From: Agrypnia vestita | Lineage: Eukaryota; Arthropoda; Insecta; Trichoptera; Phryganeidae | Direction of reading: 5' to 3' | NCBI GenBank assembly: GCA_016648135.1 | Contig: JADDOH010002323.1 | Location: 217,370 to 281,369, forward strand | Length of the DNA: 64,000 nt | In this document: one piece after another, positions 23,010-34,496 of the stretch | Position numbering within the stretch: the first letter of the stretch is position 1 | How the letters are laid out: each line of letters starts with the position of its first letter | Translations under genes and position numbers: made by a program | The notes under the pieces: model-generated | The model's input: only the letters and a program-made list of their open reading frames with translations | Databases searched by the model: none | What the model was told of the DNA's origin: nothing

Positions 23010-25600
23010 TTATTCATATATTATTTCATTTCTCATATAACGCTCAAAGTAACCAAGTTTTGGTACTACTGTAGTATTCTATAGAATACTGTTTTGAAGT
23101 TAAACTTCTTTGGGCACGCTAAGATAAATTCAAACGGTTACCGTCACACGATTCGTGTTCCTTTATTTAGGTTCCGTCACTTTCAGAGATGGCGCTAACA
23201 TCACTTTGAATTACCATGCGTAAGAAAGAAAGGTAACGCATAATAAAGTTTAGTAAAAAATAAAGTCCTTACTTACGGACCTGACGGTCTCATTGTTGTA
23301 ACTTATATTATAATCTCGCAATAAATAGTTAATGTCAAAAGGTAGAATTCCTCGCTTTTATTGCCTACTTATTAGAGTTAAGAAAATATAAGATTTTTAT
23401 CCCGCGGTCGATTTCCCGGCGCGTCGCACGTAATAAGGTTATTTCCGTTAAATCGCCACGTTATTGAAAAGGTTACCGGGCCAATAGGCAATACCGTACG
23501 TTACACTTGTGAGCCTTCTAGTGGCATTCACGGCGACATGGGTTCGGCCGTGTTAAATATAAATGTTATTTGAATTGAATCTCGTGATATCCTTTTGTCA
23601 GATAATACCTACTGCTGATTCAGGATTCGACCGACCTTAAAAATAACACCGTTTGCAACATGGATCGGTATACATTACGGTTATATTTTTTCACAGTTAA
23701 ATTGTGTTCTTCAAGTAGATTGTATGTATAATGGAATAAGGTAATTATTCTGTATATTAAATATTGTTAATTTGATTTTTGTCGATAAAGAAGTGTTACT
23801 ACGTCGTAGGTACACTTTATATATATATAATTTCGAGAGGTGCAGTTCCTCTCACGTCAGGTGATGCACTTCTCATAAAGTATTATTATCTGATAATGAG
23901 AGACTCGAAACAAATAATAGTAACAAAAGCATGAATCAATGTGTGTATAAAACAATCTTTAGTTTATTGAAAAATAAAATATTAAATACTTTATTGAAAG
24001 GTTTATTAAATGACTAGTTGAATAGTCCTTCATTACACACGATGTCTCTTTCTATTTATTATTAGGTAGCTTACACCGAATTTTTGCTTTATACGGATGG
24101 CCTGTGTGCACGCACCCTAATAAAGGAAGGATTGTGTACAAGTTTTTGCTTACACAGTAAGTTTTCATAGCCCTAGGGTAAGGTATGTGACATACACCAA
24201 GTGAATATTGTATTTTAGTGAAAGAATTAATTAATTTCTGGGAAAGTAACAGATGTGGAAATGAACCAAAAATCTGGGGAATAATTTCGCTAAATTCCTA
24301 ATATTCGCCAATAATGTCGCGTAATTATCGTCGTTTAGTATTAATATTTCTACACACGTAAAATTATCTAAATGTAATTTAAAACAATATACATATACCT
24401 ACATTTCGCTGCTTTGTTGCTGATTTTTGGATAATGACAGAGGTATGATCAAAAAAATACGGTGAATGAATTTTTATAGCAACAACTGCTGCTATAAAAA
24501 TTCATTCAATATAAAAAAAGTGGTGAAAACTAAGTTTATTTTATTGAGTACATTAATAATGTCATCACAAAAATATTTTGCTATTTTTGAAGAAGAAGAT
24601 ATTATTATTGGGATTGTTTGGATTTTAATATATTGTAGTATTCTGTCCGACAAGTGTTTTTTTCCCAAACTCATCCTTCAATGTACTGACTGCGCACGCT
24701 TGTTATAATTATGTATATTGAAATATATACATAAATATAAACACGAGTACTTGACTTGACTGAATAGATATACCTACATACTTCATTGGCAACCCCTACT
24801 CTGTTGGAGGAATAGGATGAAGTAGAGGGACAGAGGGGCTACCACCTTAGTCATAAATAACGTAGTTTTTTTGGGAAAATCGATGTGCGTATGGATCGCG
24901 AGGGTCCTACTCGTCCAGAATAATAACGATGGGTGAAGAAAGAAAAGAAAACCCTCATTTGTCTAGAGCGGGCGTTCTCAACCCGGATGGTCCGAGTTTT
25001 TTTTAAAAAGAGCGGTATAATTCGCGTCTGTTATTGTGTAGGCGTCTGCAAATAATTATTTTATATGGTTAATTCTGCAAATTACATTCATTTTTTGATG
25101 GAATCTAATTGAGTGTGCTAGCGTTAGAGTTTACTATAAATAAATAAATCATCAAAAATAAATAAAACATGTTTACTAAATAAATAATTCGATTTATAGC
25201 GTAACCCAATTCTAGATAATATTTTCCCCTTTCAATCCGCTACACCTACCCATACCCCCTCTCTCTCACCTAATCCCCACCAAAGTTGATGTCCTGTCTC
25301 AGTTCTCTTAATTGATTTCAATCCTGTTTTAATTAGTATATATATTCATCTGATGACGAAACCAGTTGGTGTTTATTCAATAAATAGTGTCAAAGTATAA
25401 TTTAATTTTTAATGTATTAATATTTAAAAATGCAATGACAAAAATGTTAAAGTAAGTAATAATATTTTTTAATGGAAATTGGCAACGTATTTTGGAGAAA
25501 ATCAGCGGATTACTGCGCTTCACAGTGCAGAATATTCCATTAACCACGCTCCTGAGAATTTGAATGGTTTTCCGAATAAAAGCTGTATTCATTTTAAAAA
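23010..25600. other. AT-rich intergenic DNA
   Basis: No gene recognised. Notable small features are an 18-bp palindrome (agtattctatagaatact, about 23070-23087) and a perfect hairpin at 24464-24507. A GC-richer stretch at 23400-23560 has no clear coding frame. Confidence 0.4.
24464..24507. repeat. Perfect hairpin, 18-bp arms
   Basis: The block gaatgaatttttatagca (24464-24481) is exactly complementary to 24490-24507, with an 8-nt loop. It overlaps a short open frame on each strand, which is therefore an artefact of the palindrome. Confidence 0.7.
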
Positions 25601-25604
25601 AAGT

Positions 25605-25900
25605 AACCCATAAAAACCAAGTTTTTACAATACTCCTTTTCTCATTTTTGGGTTTCGCGTCTACCATATGCGTTGAAATATCCATACAACTTATATGAAA
25701 AAACATAAAAAATTTGAAAAATTCAAAAATTATACTATAATTATTAATTTTTTTAACGAAAATTTGATAAATCTTCTTGATCGTCGCCACGAGTCTGCTT
25801 GCAAAGTTTCAGCTCGATTAGATCACGGGAAAAGGGTTAAAAATCGATCCAAAGTTTTTTCGACGGCAAGCCGGCAAGCAAGCAGACGCCACGAGTTAAT
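25605..25900. repeat. Dispersed repeat R4, copy 1
   Basis: Aligns in the same orientation with the last ~290 bp of the window (63711-64000). Shared blocks are a gtaacccata/ctaacccata start, ctc(c/t)ctttctcat, a run of aatta-type AT repeats, and then a highly conserved cgtcgccacgagtctgc block followed by gcaaagtttcagctcgatt and gatcacgggaaaag. No coding frame is recognised. Confidence 0.65.
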
Positions 25901-25904
25901 ATAA

Positions 25905-27235
25905 AGGGAGTAAAAATGAAGTTAGTTGCCTTTAAATGGATTCGTGATGATTCTAAGATATTTTCTACCGTTTTTTCAGTCTCGCTACTTCTAACTTCAT
26001 ATTATAAGACTCCGTGTTGTTTAGGCTACTTAACATCTTTTAGATTATTATTAGTGAGTTGTTATCTTACCGTTTATGATCTTTTATAATATGTTAAAAC
26101 TTCTTACCATTTTTTGTGATTTATAATTGAAAAAAAAAATGTAATTAAATTTTAAATACTAATTAATTTTTTTTAAATTTCACATTCGAATTTACAAACG
26201 TACCCTTTTGGCAATGTAATTTTGCTTACTTGTTAATCGAATGTAACCCTTTTGGGGCACATTAATAAAAGATCTACATGTAGGTAGGTACCTATAATAT
26301 TAAATTAACTATTGAAACGTAATAAAACATTAAATGTCGTTTTTTTTATATTACGAAGGTTAATGAAATGAACCTTCATATTTATACAGAGTATTCACAA
26401 GTTCTCAGTTATAATAAATCAACAAAACAACGTAATCTTGAAATATTCAACTAGAGCTCAATGAAGAACGACTCATATACCAATATGATTTCAAATTTTA
26501 AACGCTAGTCTAACCAACAGTATGAGAGAAAAGGAACAATAAACCAAAAAAGTGAGGAACAAAGTTTGAAAAGCAATAATTACATACTAATAAATATCAA
26601 CAATATTATGGTTTCGTTTTATAATATTATTTGAGAACTGTTTTGAGGGGGCGCGTTTTTCAGAAGTGGATTTGTCAGCCAGCTCATTTTTCGGCGCATT
26701 ATTTTGTTGGTACTTTATCGAGGCGCATTTGTAAGGGGCGCATTTTCCGTATTTTTTCTTACGGTATAGATAGATGATTGCGTGTGCCGTGACTTGTGCC
26801 GGAACATTGTCGTGGCACACAATGCCTCGCGACCCGCGCAGATGCTGCAGCGCCTAGTCACGCACACATCGAGTTAAGAATATAAACCTTTAAGATTTCA
26901 GAAACCCAACGCCGTCTTGTTTTTATTTATTTGCTTACACCGCCTTATTCTTATTACTATACGCAATTTATGTACATGTTATATGTTTACATGCGTAGGC
27001 AGTTTAGCGAAATAAAGAAAATATGAAATTCAAATACCCCTTATGTAGCCAGAACGGTAGTGGTCCCGTCTCTAGGGTGTAATAAATCTTTTCCAACTCT
27101 TAGGATAACATATTTTACTAAAATACATTTTTTCCGCTTAGAATTCGGACTTATTAGCATAATATAATAATAAGCATTATTTTACACAGTACGCTTGCAT
27201 TTCGCGAATGATTTCATTTGTCTCGAGGCCTGTAT
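25905..27235. other. Intergenic DNA
   Basis: AT-rich. A patch at 26640-26900 is CG-richer and repeats a ggggcgca-type word four times. It has a TATA-like aatataaacc near 26880 and could be an eroded LTR, but I found no partner or boundaries. Confidence 0.35.
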
Positions 27236-27239
27236 GACT

Positions 27240-27660
27240 AATGACAATGAACGGTGAAGCTGAAATTGAGAAAAAAATTGGCATGGCTAAAAGCGCAATA
27301 TCAAAGCTAGATACAATTTGGAAAAATAGATCCATTACCTTTACCACAAAAATTCGTCTCGCTAAGTCCCTGTTTTTCCTCTTCTCTACGGAGTAGAAAC
27401 AAGGATATCTAGCGAATAAGAAACTTTGTACACAATGCGTACTAACGTTTCAATTTTGGTGCTACTAAAGAGTCGTGATAGACTGTCTATGATCTTTCTA
27501 AGATGCATCCTCTAAGTTTTTGAACACATCGTTCGCGGAGAAGTTGATAAATATAATATGAATAGAAGCTGGTGGTGACTGGAATGATGAAAGGCCAAAG
27601 AGGCGAACTGACAGATCAATGGCACTACATCATTGCCACCATTACTGTTACAGCGATATA
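27240..27660 (+). pseudogene. LINE ORF2 C-terminal fragment
   Basis: The plus-strand frame 27266-27380 reads EIEKKIGMAKSAISKLDTIW, then KNRSITFTTKIRLAKSLFF, and after a one-base shift a YGVET block. R/KIxMAKSAxxKLxxIW-x-x-R-x-I-x-x-x-TKIxLxKSLxFP-x-x-YGxET is the post-YADD region of a large insect LINE group. A DERPKRRTDRSMALH segment near 27575-27620 corresponds to the later GRRPxxWTD block. Several frameshifts and stops are present, and no 5' part of the element remains. Confidence 0.65.
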
Positions 27661-27664
27661 ATGT

Positions 27665-28130
27665 TAGAATATATATTAATTTATATTCTACATAGAAACA
27701 GATTAGAAATATAAAAAAATATGAAGAAAAGAATGGCAAGTTCCCAGGCGGCAAATTTAATGTTTTCTGGTGTAAAACAACATCAAACACAATAACTACA
27801 AGACAGAAGAGCCATACATAATAACTTTAACACACAATTTTAACAACTTTGAATTATAGATAACCACATCGATTTAATTTATGATTTTATTGGGTATATT
27901 TCATTATTTGTACTTTTTAAGATCAATCCAATACTAGGTAATATTTTTAATTTACTTTTTAAAAAATTGGTCACTAGTGAAATTGATATGCCAGTATTAT
28001 TGAATGTCTTAATATATTTGTATACTGATATTTTCATTTTTTTTTTATTTTCAGCTTTATTTTGAATTAGCATTATTTAATCGAATTAACTACGTTCTTT
28101 TGAACTAGAAAAAAAATATGCGGGGATACA
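27665..28130. other. AT-rich intergenic or intronic DNA
   Basis: AT-rich and featureless until the candidate splice acceptors near 28053 (ttattttcag) and 28131 (ggatacag). Confidence 0.4.
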
Positions 28131-28131
28131 G

Positions 28132-28317
28132 CTACGTTATCTAAAGCTGGCACGTACACATATTTCCCGCACTATGGAACTCGAACCAAAACTAGATAAT
28201 TTCACTGATGGACTTGTAATAAGAGTAGGACATTCCGATAGTGAATCATCAGATTCTTCTAGTGATGAAGATTTAAGCGGCGTAGAAGAATTGATTTGCG
28301 ATTCTGATTTGAAATAA
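28132..28317 (+). CDS. Candidate 3'-terminal coding exon, acidic C-terminus
   Basis: The frame after an AG at 28130-28131 reads LRYLKLARTHISRT, then MELEPKLDNFTDGLVIRVGH, then a Ser/Asp/Glu-rich stretch SDSESSDSSSDEDLSGVEEL and a stop at 28315-28317. Only 11 nt beyond the stop is AATAAA (28329-28334), as at the end of a real transcript. The charged tail, with few rare-looking residues, reads like protein rather than noise. Against this, the acceptor has a weak polypyrimidine tract, I see no upstream exon in the window, and I do not recognise the family. It could also be the end of a degraded DNA transposon. An ATG lies at 28174 if it is instead a small intronless frame. Confidence 0.35.
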   Translation, partial: LRYLKLARTHISRTMELEPKLDNFTDGLVIRVGHSDSESSDSSSDEDLSGVEELICDSDLK

Positions 28318-28328
28318 TGATGTAACAA

Positions 28329-28334
28329 AATAAA
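28329..28334 (+). terminator. AATAAA poly(A) signal candidate
   Basis: AATAAA 11 nt after the stop of the candidate terminal exon at 28132-28317. Confidence 0.35.
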
Positions 28335-28502
28335 TTTTATATTTCTTACAATATCCCATCGTTTTTTTTATTTTATACACGACCCACCCAATTGACTCAA
28401 AGATTTTAAAAACGGTGGTTGAATATAACCTTTGATAAAAGTAGATTATGTGGCGATTAAAACAAACATTCATCCATCATTCATCCGTATTCTGAACTAA
28501 GC

Positions 28503-28800
28503 AATGTTGCTATTTCCTGTATCTTGACAGATATTGTTTAACATTGTGACGCCGCGCCATTTTTTTTGACGTTTTTTGTTTGACAGATTTGAAATTAATG
28601 AATTCAATCAATTAGAAAGCTCATTATTCGTAATTGTGAATAACTCAATGTTTTTTTACGTTTAAGAACTTTCTGATTGATTGAATTCATTAATTTCAAA
28701 CATGTCAAACTTAAAACATCGAAATTGACGGCAACACAATGTTATACATACCTGTCAAGATTGAGATAAAAATCTGACATCCCAATATTGCTATTTTCAG
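28503..28800. mobile_element. MITE with long imperfect inverted repeats
   Basis: Left-arm blocks (caatgttgctattt, cttgacag, taacattgtg, ttgaaattaatgaattcaat) are mirrored on the right (their complements at 28655-28800) around a centre near 28645. There is no coding frame. It is immediately followed by dispersed repeat R2. Confidence 0.65.
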
Positions 28801-28811
28801 AACAGCACCGA

Positions 28812-28985
28812 CTAGCCGTTAACCCATGAAAAATCACGGGACATAATAAGAATAATTAATAACGACCTTTGCGTGTAACCTGAGCCGCGCGCTGATTGAC
28901 GCGTAACACTCGGGGGCCCAGGCCTCGGACAGACAGACATTTGAAATTAGGACAGTTGATACTGTATACATTTGAGACGTTAACA
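28812..28985. repeat. Dispersed repeat R2, copy 2
   Basis: Same element as 9024-9240, with the shared blocks aatcacgggacataataa and gcgcgctgattgacg, then gacagacagaca. It directly abuts a MITE. Confidence 0.6.
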
Positions 28986-28989
28986 TCAA

Positions 28990-30080
28990 TAGCAGGCTAC
29001 GTTTTTTTAGTTGCATTATTTCTTCAGGTACAAATGATCAGTTTGTACGTTCTGTAAAAGCTGCCCATGAATAAAAGTAGTATGGATTGTGTTAAAAATG
29101 ATCCTTATATTGTTAAAAAATGTATCAAGATTGAATCTTTAACCCTCGTTTTTATTTAATCTGAACGAGTACACTTACAGTGGAATTTCCGTATTCAAAT
29201 ATTCCTCCAAAAATCCAATATTTGTCACGAAAAGTCACCCATATGCAGTCAACCAACCTGTGCGGTATTGACTACATACAACATTTAAAAAAAATTGACA
29301 ACGTTATAAAAGTTCTTTCTAAATTGATTATAAGTGAATGGACTGGTAAGTAGCGAAGGGAAAAACTTCATTTCAGAATGAAGACTACAACACACACATG
29401 TTCATCAATTTGAAGACTACAAATGAAGGCTAAAAGTGTGCGCTTCATTTGTAGTAAGTATCGAAATATTATGCATTACATATACTTCAATGAACTACAT
29501 GAAGTGAACTAATTGTAGTACTACAAAATTTGAAAGAGTCGTTTTATCTGACTTGGGGGTGGAATTTCAAAAGGTCGTTTCAGCGACATCAACTTTCCAA
29601 AAAAATAAAATCTGACAGGGGGGTGAGATTTCAAAAAGACGTTTTAGCTTCACCAACTTGCATAATAACATTGCAATCGGCCAAAATTTTTCACGAGAGT
29701 GTAATTTGAAATTTGTAGTGTACAGTTTGAGGTATAAAGTTTGAAGTATGCGATTTGAAGTGTGAGATTTGAATGCGCTTCAGTATAGTGTAGTACTTAT
29801 TGTAGTACAGAGCGGACCCATTACTGCAGTGACAAGGGATAAAAATGCATCGATCGCCAGAATTTGAGTTACCTGTTTGTGTGTTTTAATGGAAAGCTGT
29901 TCATAAATGAAAATATTTTGTACAACCTAACTATATGATACTCAGGACCTACAAATTCATCGAGTATTGTGGTCCGGATGATTAAAAACCGAAATTTTTT
30001 ATATCTCAGACGTGTAATGACATTCATAACCTAGAAAAGTATCTAGTCTTGCATCTTATAATCCCGAGAAATATTTCTCT
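28990..30080. other. Intergenic DNA with small repeats
   Basis: Contains a hairpin actacaaatgaag...cttcatttgtagt (29411-29456), several tagt-acta words, and a ~60-bp tandem duplication at 29548-29660 (gggggt-ga-atttcaaaa-g-cgtttt). No gene recognised. Confidence 0.45.
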
Positions 30081-30084
30081 AATT

Positions 30085-30240
30085 CGGGGTCCATCGCGGG
30101 CACCAGAACATCACGGCTGAAGAACCCGATGCAGCGGTTTGCGAGTCTACTGTAGAGTTATTCCGGGCCGCAGTAAACAGAGTGATGATAGCCGACATCT
30201 GTTGAACATATAAGGAAGTAGAAAAAGAGAAAAAGACGAC
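30085..30240 (+). pseudogene. LINE 3' end fragment
   Basis: The plus-strand frame reads GHQNITAEEPDA and then ESTVELFRAAVNRVMIAD, a stop, and a Lys/Glu-rich end. The ELFRAAVNRVMIA-x-MI block is the terminal motif of a group of insect LINE ORF2 proteins. Nothing else of the element is recognisable. Confidence 0.5.
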
Positions 30241-31004
30241 TCCCCTTCTAAACAATAATTTCATTCCTCTCCTTCAACTTCTGCCATCATCACCCCTCAG
30301 TAAAGTTCTGGATACATTTTTCAGATTCGGGACTGGGAAAAGATTATTTAAATTTTATTGAATTCATTTGGAAATAGATTATTATATTTTCATCCCTTTC
30401 GGTATTCGTCCATCCCTTAGGAATAGAACTTATAATTAAATTAATAATATATTATTAAATTATATAAAAGTTCTACTGCACAATGACATCATTTTAAGAA
30501 TATTGAGGTTATATGGGAGTCACCGATAAATATTCAAAGAAGAATATTTATGCATAATTGTTCGAGAATATCCGATTCTGTGACGTTACAGTTTGATAAA
30601 TATTTATTGAAGACAATGCGTGGATTTTTTCATTCCCTTACTGTTTACTAATTCCGGGAATAAACCGGATGGTCTGTTTTCGTTTATTCGGAACAAAACT
30701 CATTTTAAATTTCATACCATAAACAAAATTCTGCTGAATAAAAGGATTCCAAAATATATAGCGATACGAGAATTATTATACCGTAAAGTAATGAAATAAT
30801 TTGAGCATTTAGTTCACAGATTACATTCCATCGCGTAACCGTGGGTCGGGTAAATAGGTCAATTATGTATATTCATTTAGAACATTATTTAAATTTTATT
30901 CCATAATAAAGTTAATAATTTAATCCATAATTCATAGAACAGAATGTATGAAAGTATATAAAAACAGAAATATATACCTATAGAATATTTAGCATTCGAG
31001 ATTT

Positions 31005-31270
31005 AATGCCGAAGAAGGGTGAAAAAGATACGCTGGACTGAAAGAGTTAGCACAAATGAAGACAAAAATGTAATTGAAGGAAGAAGAAAATTATGAAGCC
31101 CCAGACAAAAATAGATTCACCACATAATGAGCAAAGCGAATGCGGACACCTACAGACATTTTGGTTAGTGCCTAGGAAAGAGTCGCGTGAAGAGCGTTGC
31201 GCAGACAAGAACATAGTTCTTAAATATGATGGGTTAACATTTACATTGCTAGGGCGAGACAGATCTCAAA
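31005..31270 (+). pseudogene. LINE ORF2 C-terminal scrap
   Basis: Around 31022-31090 a frame reads VKKIRWTERVSTNED, resembling the RR-x-x-x-I-W-T/S-D/E-(K/R)-V-x-NEE block after the RT domain of insect LINEs. What follows is frame-disrupted. A 61-codon open frame at 31093-31278 lies over it, and its sequence is not convincingly conserved. The assignment is weak. Confidence 0.35.
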
Positions 31271-31421
31271 TCTTTTGACAGCAAAATTCGGCATGTGCGA
31301 ACGTAATTCATCAGGAACTATTGCTACTTACTCTAAAAAAATTGACAAACAGATGTCGGTAAATTACACAAACATTTATTACACTTTAGCTGCTGCATGG
31401 GAGATTTAAAATTATCTAACT

Positions 31422-31662
31422 GAGGTATAAAAGCAAAGGCAGCAATATTCAAAATATTAAAATAATATTTAGAATGCAGTCACCGAGGATTGCTAATTTA
31501 GTATGTACGGAATTTTAGATTTTATCCCTTCCAAAATCATGTTTTCTATGAATTCATAGGCTATATTTCCTATAATATCTCGAATTTAGTACATTCTAAA
31601 TTAATAATCCTCGATGACTGCATTAATTTTTTTCGATGTTGCTACCTTTGCCTTTATACCCC
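31422..31662. repeat. Foldback element, family FB2, copy 1
   Basis: The ends are gaggtataaaagcaaaggca on the left and its near-complement gcctttatacccc on the right. Inside, tgcagtcaccgaggatt and its complement aatcctcgatgactgca pair, and the arms meet near the palindromic ctatgaattcatag (31548-31561). A truncated relative is at 45893-46045. Confidence 0.7.
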
Positions 31663-31664
31663 AC

Positions 31665-32940
31665 ATATAACATATCGATCTTTGCAGCACGGTGGACTGC
31701 GAAATCTGAAAATACTTTCCAGAAAATCTCAAGCGAGAGTAATTCCTGTCTCAAAGATTATCTTGGAACAAAAAGCTCGTGTCATGTAAGGCTCTTTATG
31801 TGATCGAGTTCCGTTCCGTCCTTTTTAAGTTGAATTTTTTTGTAATTTGAACAAGATTAGGCTGGGCATCCAACACTTGCTGTAATAATTATCACTGTTA
31901 CACACTTGTTAGAGAAGACCGCGCCTGACTACTGTAAACATTACCAGAAGCGTAGGGCCTGCGCACTGCCAAGCGGTAGCCCTGGGGTAATCTCACGCTC
32001 AGAATTTTGCACTTATTTAAATAAATTTATATAATTGGACACGGATCTGGGGTTGCGGAGATTGCTAATGCATGAGTCCTGACATTTCCTCGAAAATAGA
32101 ATAATGTACTGTGTCTTGATGACCTCGATGGTGCGTACAAGTTGATCAGACCAACAATCTGGGAGAATCATCAATCATATTATTTATGATAGTATACAGA
32201 AATATTAGGTCAGTCACGGTACGTCTCACAGACAAATTTAACAGTTGTTGACGACTGGGGAGATATTCATAATTGATATCCTCCAAGCGTAGGTATGTTT
32301 AATTTGTAATATAGATATCAATTAATTTTCACCTTTGCAGCCTGTTCAAAAATATGTAGTAAATTTATTTTTAAATATTCAATTATCATACACGGCGTTA
32401 GAAAACTTGTAGAAAATAGATCACACATACTCAGTTTTTTCAAATTTTCATTAAGTACCTTTTTATAAAAAAAAATGCTTTATGATGCCGTCTGGGTATA
32501 TGAGTACATGATGGATACCGACTAATCGTATATCGTGTATATGTGTACAGAGAAAATGTTTATCGGAACTTAATATATTGCTTATAGGAATATTTATTTT
32601 TAGTGAATAGCTTTTACAGTGTAAGTTGGTAGTTTTTTGTTTGAAATGATAGAAAAATGATGTACTGTGTAGTGAAGTGGGACCCAACACATACTCAGGG
32701 CCGTTCTAAGAACAAAAGCCCTCATGTCGGCCGTACACGTTCGCCATGCGGATCGGCATTTTTAAAAATGCTAACTCGGTTCCCTCGCTACGCCGCCGAC
32801 GATGAAAAAGCTCTTGTGTTATAATGTATATCGTTTTTTAGCTTATCAAACAAACGACCGCTCTGCTGCACTGCACGATACACAGGTACTAATAAGTCAC
32901 CGCCCGTATAAGGGACTAGCCACTAAAAACGTTCACACAT
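31665..32940. other. Intergenic DNA
   Basis: No gene or transposon end recognised. A CG-richer stretch occurs at 32720-32800. Confidence 0.4.
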
Positions 32941-32942
32941 AG

Positions 32943-33101
32943 AGTAAACGTTTTATAACTTTTCACTCCAACTCTATAAATAATTTTTAAAAAATCTCGA
33001 CAGTTAAGCAACCACGGCAAAGATAACTACTAATACGCTCAGTGTATTAGTAGCTATCTTTTCCATTAAACAGTGCAAAGTTATCAAGCGTTTACTGTAC
33101 C
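32943..33101. repeat. Nested hairpin element, ~160 bp
   Basis: The outer arms (gtaaacgttttataactttt near 32944-32963 against gcaaagttatcaagcgttta near 33075-33096) enclose an inner hairpin aaagata-ctactaatac...gtattagtag-tatcttt at 33019-33062. A TACGT-rich palindromic stretch (33109-33162) follows. Probably a small MITE. Confidence 0.55.
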
Positions 33102-33589
33102 AATACAATGACGTAACGTACGTACTACGCCGTACGTAATACGCACTATGCTGTACGTCAGTTTATATAAAGAGCTAAGTAACGGGTACCAATCGAATAT
33201 GAGTATTTATGCATAATACAACACATTGTAAAACCGTATAGCTTAGCACGGATTTACACAATTCATTAATAGCCCCTACACCTCGTGTTGCACGTGATAC
33301 AGAATCGTGTATTGACCGGATAATTATAGAATAGTTATTTTGTGGTGGTTGGTAGTCAGCAATAACAATCATTCTGCCAACGTGGTTGTGCAAGTGGGTC
33401 TGTCGTCAAAGTTCTCGTGTACATGTGCCTAATATAAAAATGTGCCCAAGACATTTTTACTCTGTCTGCCTCCAACACGCATTTTGCATGCAGATGCATA
33501 TTGGAGAATACTGGCCCCTCATAATCGAGATGTCACAGCTCACCAAAGGCGTTCTTCTAATATACATATCTATGTTAATATTACTAAAT

Positions 33590-34066
33590 CAGGGGAGGGG
33601 AAGGGGTAAAAGTGGAGGAGAGAAATTTCGCCTATGTTACTCGCCGGGTCCTAAAGAAAAAGTTTCCAAATTTTGGGTACGATCGGTCGAACGGTACAGA
33701 TTTTAAATATATCTTGGGGAGGGGAAGGGGTAAAAGTGAAGGGGGAAATGTTCTTATGTTACCCGCCGGGTCCTATATAATTAGTTTCGAAATTTTGAGT
33801 CCGATCGGTCGAATGGTATAGATTTGCATTGAAAATATATCAGGGGGGGAAGGGGTAAAAGTGGAGGGGGGAGAAGTGTCGTCTATGTTACCCGCCGGGT
33901 CCTAAAGAATCAAATTTTGAGTCCGATCGGTCGAATGATACAGATTTGCACTGTAAATATATCAAGGGGAGGGGAAAGGGTAAAAGTGGAGGAGGAAAAG
34001 TCGCCTATGTTACCTGCCGGGTCCTAAAGAATAAGTTTCCAAATTTTGAGTCCGATCGGTTTGCAT
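33590..34066. repeat. ~125-bp minisatellite, about 3.8 units
   Basis: Units start at 33590, 33713, 33841 and 33963 with the purine-rich word ggggaggggaaggggtaaaag. Each contains gttacccgccgggtcctaaa and a tccgatcggtcgaatgg block, ending aaatatatc. Open frames across it (33386-33706, 33612-33821) only reflect the repeat (Gly/Arg/Lys repeats). It ends about 410 bp before the splice acceptor of the gene at 34476, so it lies in that gene's upstream intron or flank. Confidence 0.85.
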
Positions 34067-34069
34067 CAA

Positions 34070-34475
34070 AGTGTTCATATTGCAAATATAATTATTACAT
34101 ACGTATCATATCTAGTGAGATGAGACGTGAGACATGTCTCGCAAATATATTAAATTGTATGTGTACCGAAAGAACATTACGTAAATAAAATAAATAAATA
34201 TTACACGCTTTGCATACACTTGAATACCGGTTGGATTATCCGTCGGCCTTGGAAAAATGCCCACGGGAGCTGTTATAGGTTCGGTAACTTTTACTATACC
34301 TAACCATTATCCCATTACCTACGCTAGGCGAAATTATTTTTCGGGTAATGTTTTATTGTTCCATCACAATCAAACCATTATCTCGCTTTTATGCTTTACA
34401 TTAAAACATTCTACAATTTAAGCGCATTTGTATGGAGATAATTTGATTATAATATTATAACTGATACCTTTTCAG
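34070..34475 (+). other. Intron end and splice acceptor of the 34497 gene
   Basis: AT-rich sequence ending in ctgataccttttcag (34461-34475), a good metazoan acceptor immediately before the GC-rich exon. No coding frame is present. Confidence 0.5.
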
Positions 34476-34496
34476 GTGACGAGCGCATGAAGCGAG

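Noticed and set aside
26587..26820. Minus-strand frame with HDNVPAQ, reminiscent of a transposase HDNAxxH motif
   Set aside because: The single motif is not accompanied by any other transposase block, and the region repeats a ggcgca-type word that accounts for the frame.
26760..26930. Possible solo LTR with a TATA-like box
   Set aside because: No partner copy, no TG...CA boundaries and no target duplication could be found.
33590..34066. CRISPR-like direct repeats
   Set aside because: Units are contiguous with no variable spacers, and the genome is eukaryotic; it is a minisatellite.
33386..34188. Gly/Arg/Lys-rich frames
   Set aside because: They read through the 125-bp minisatellite and have no independent support.
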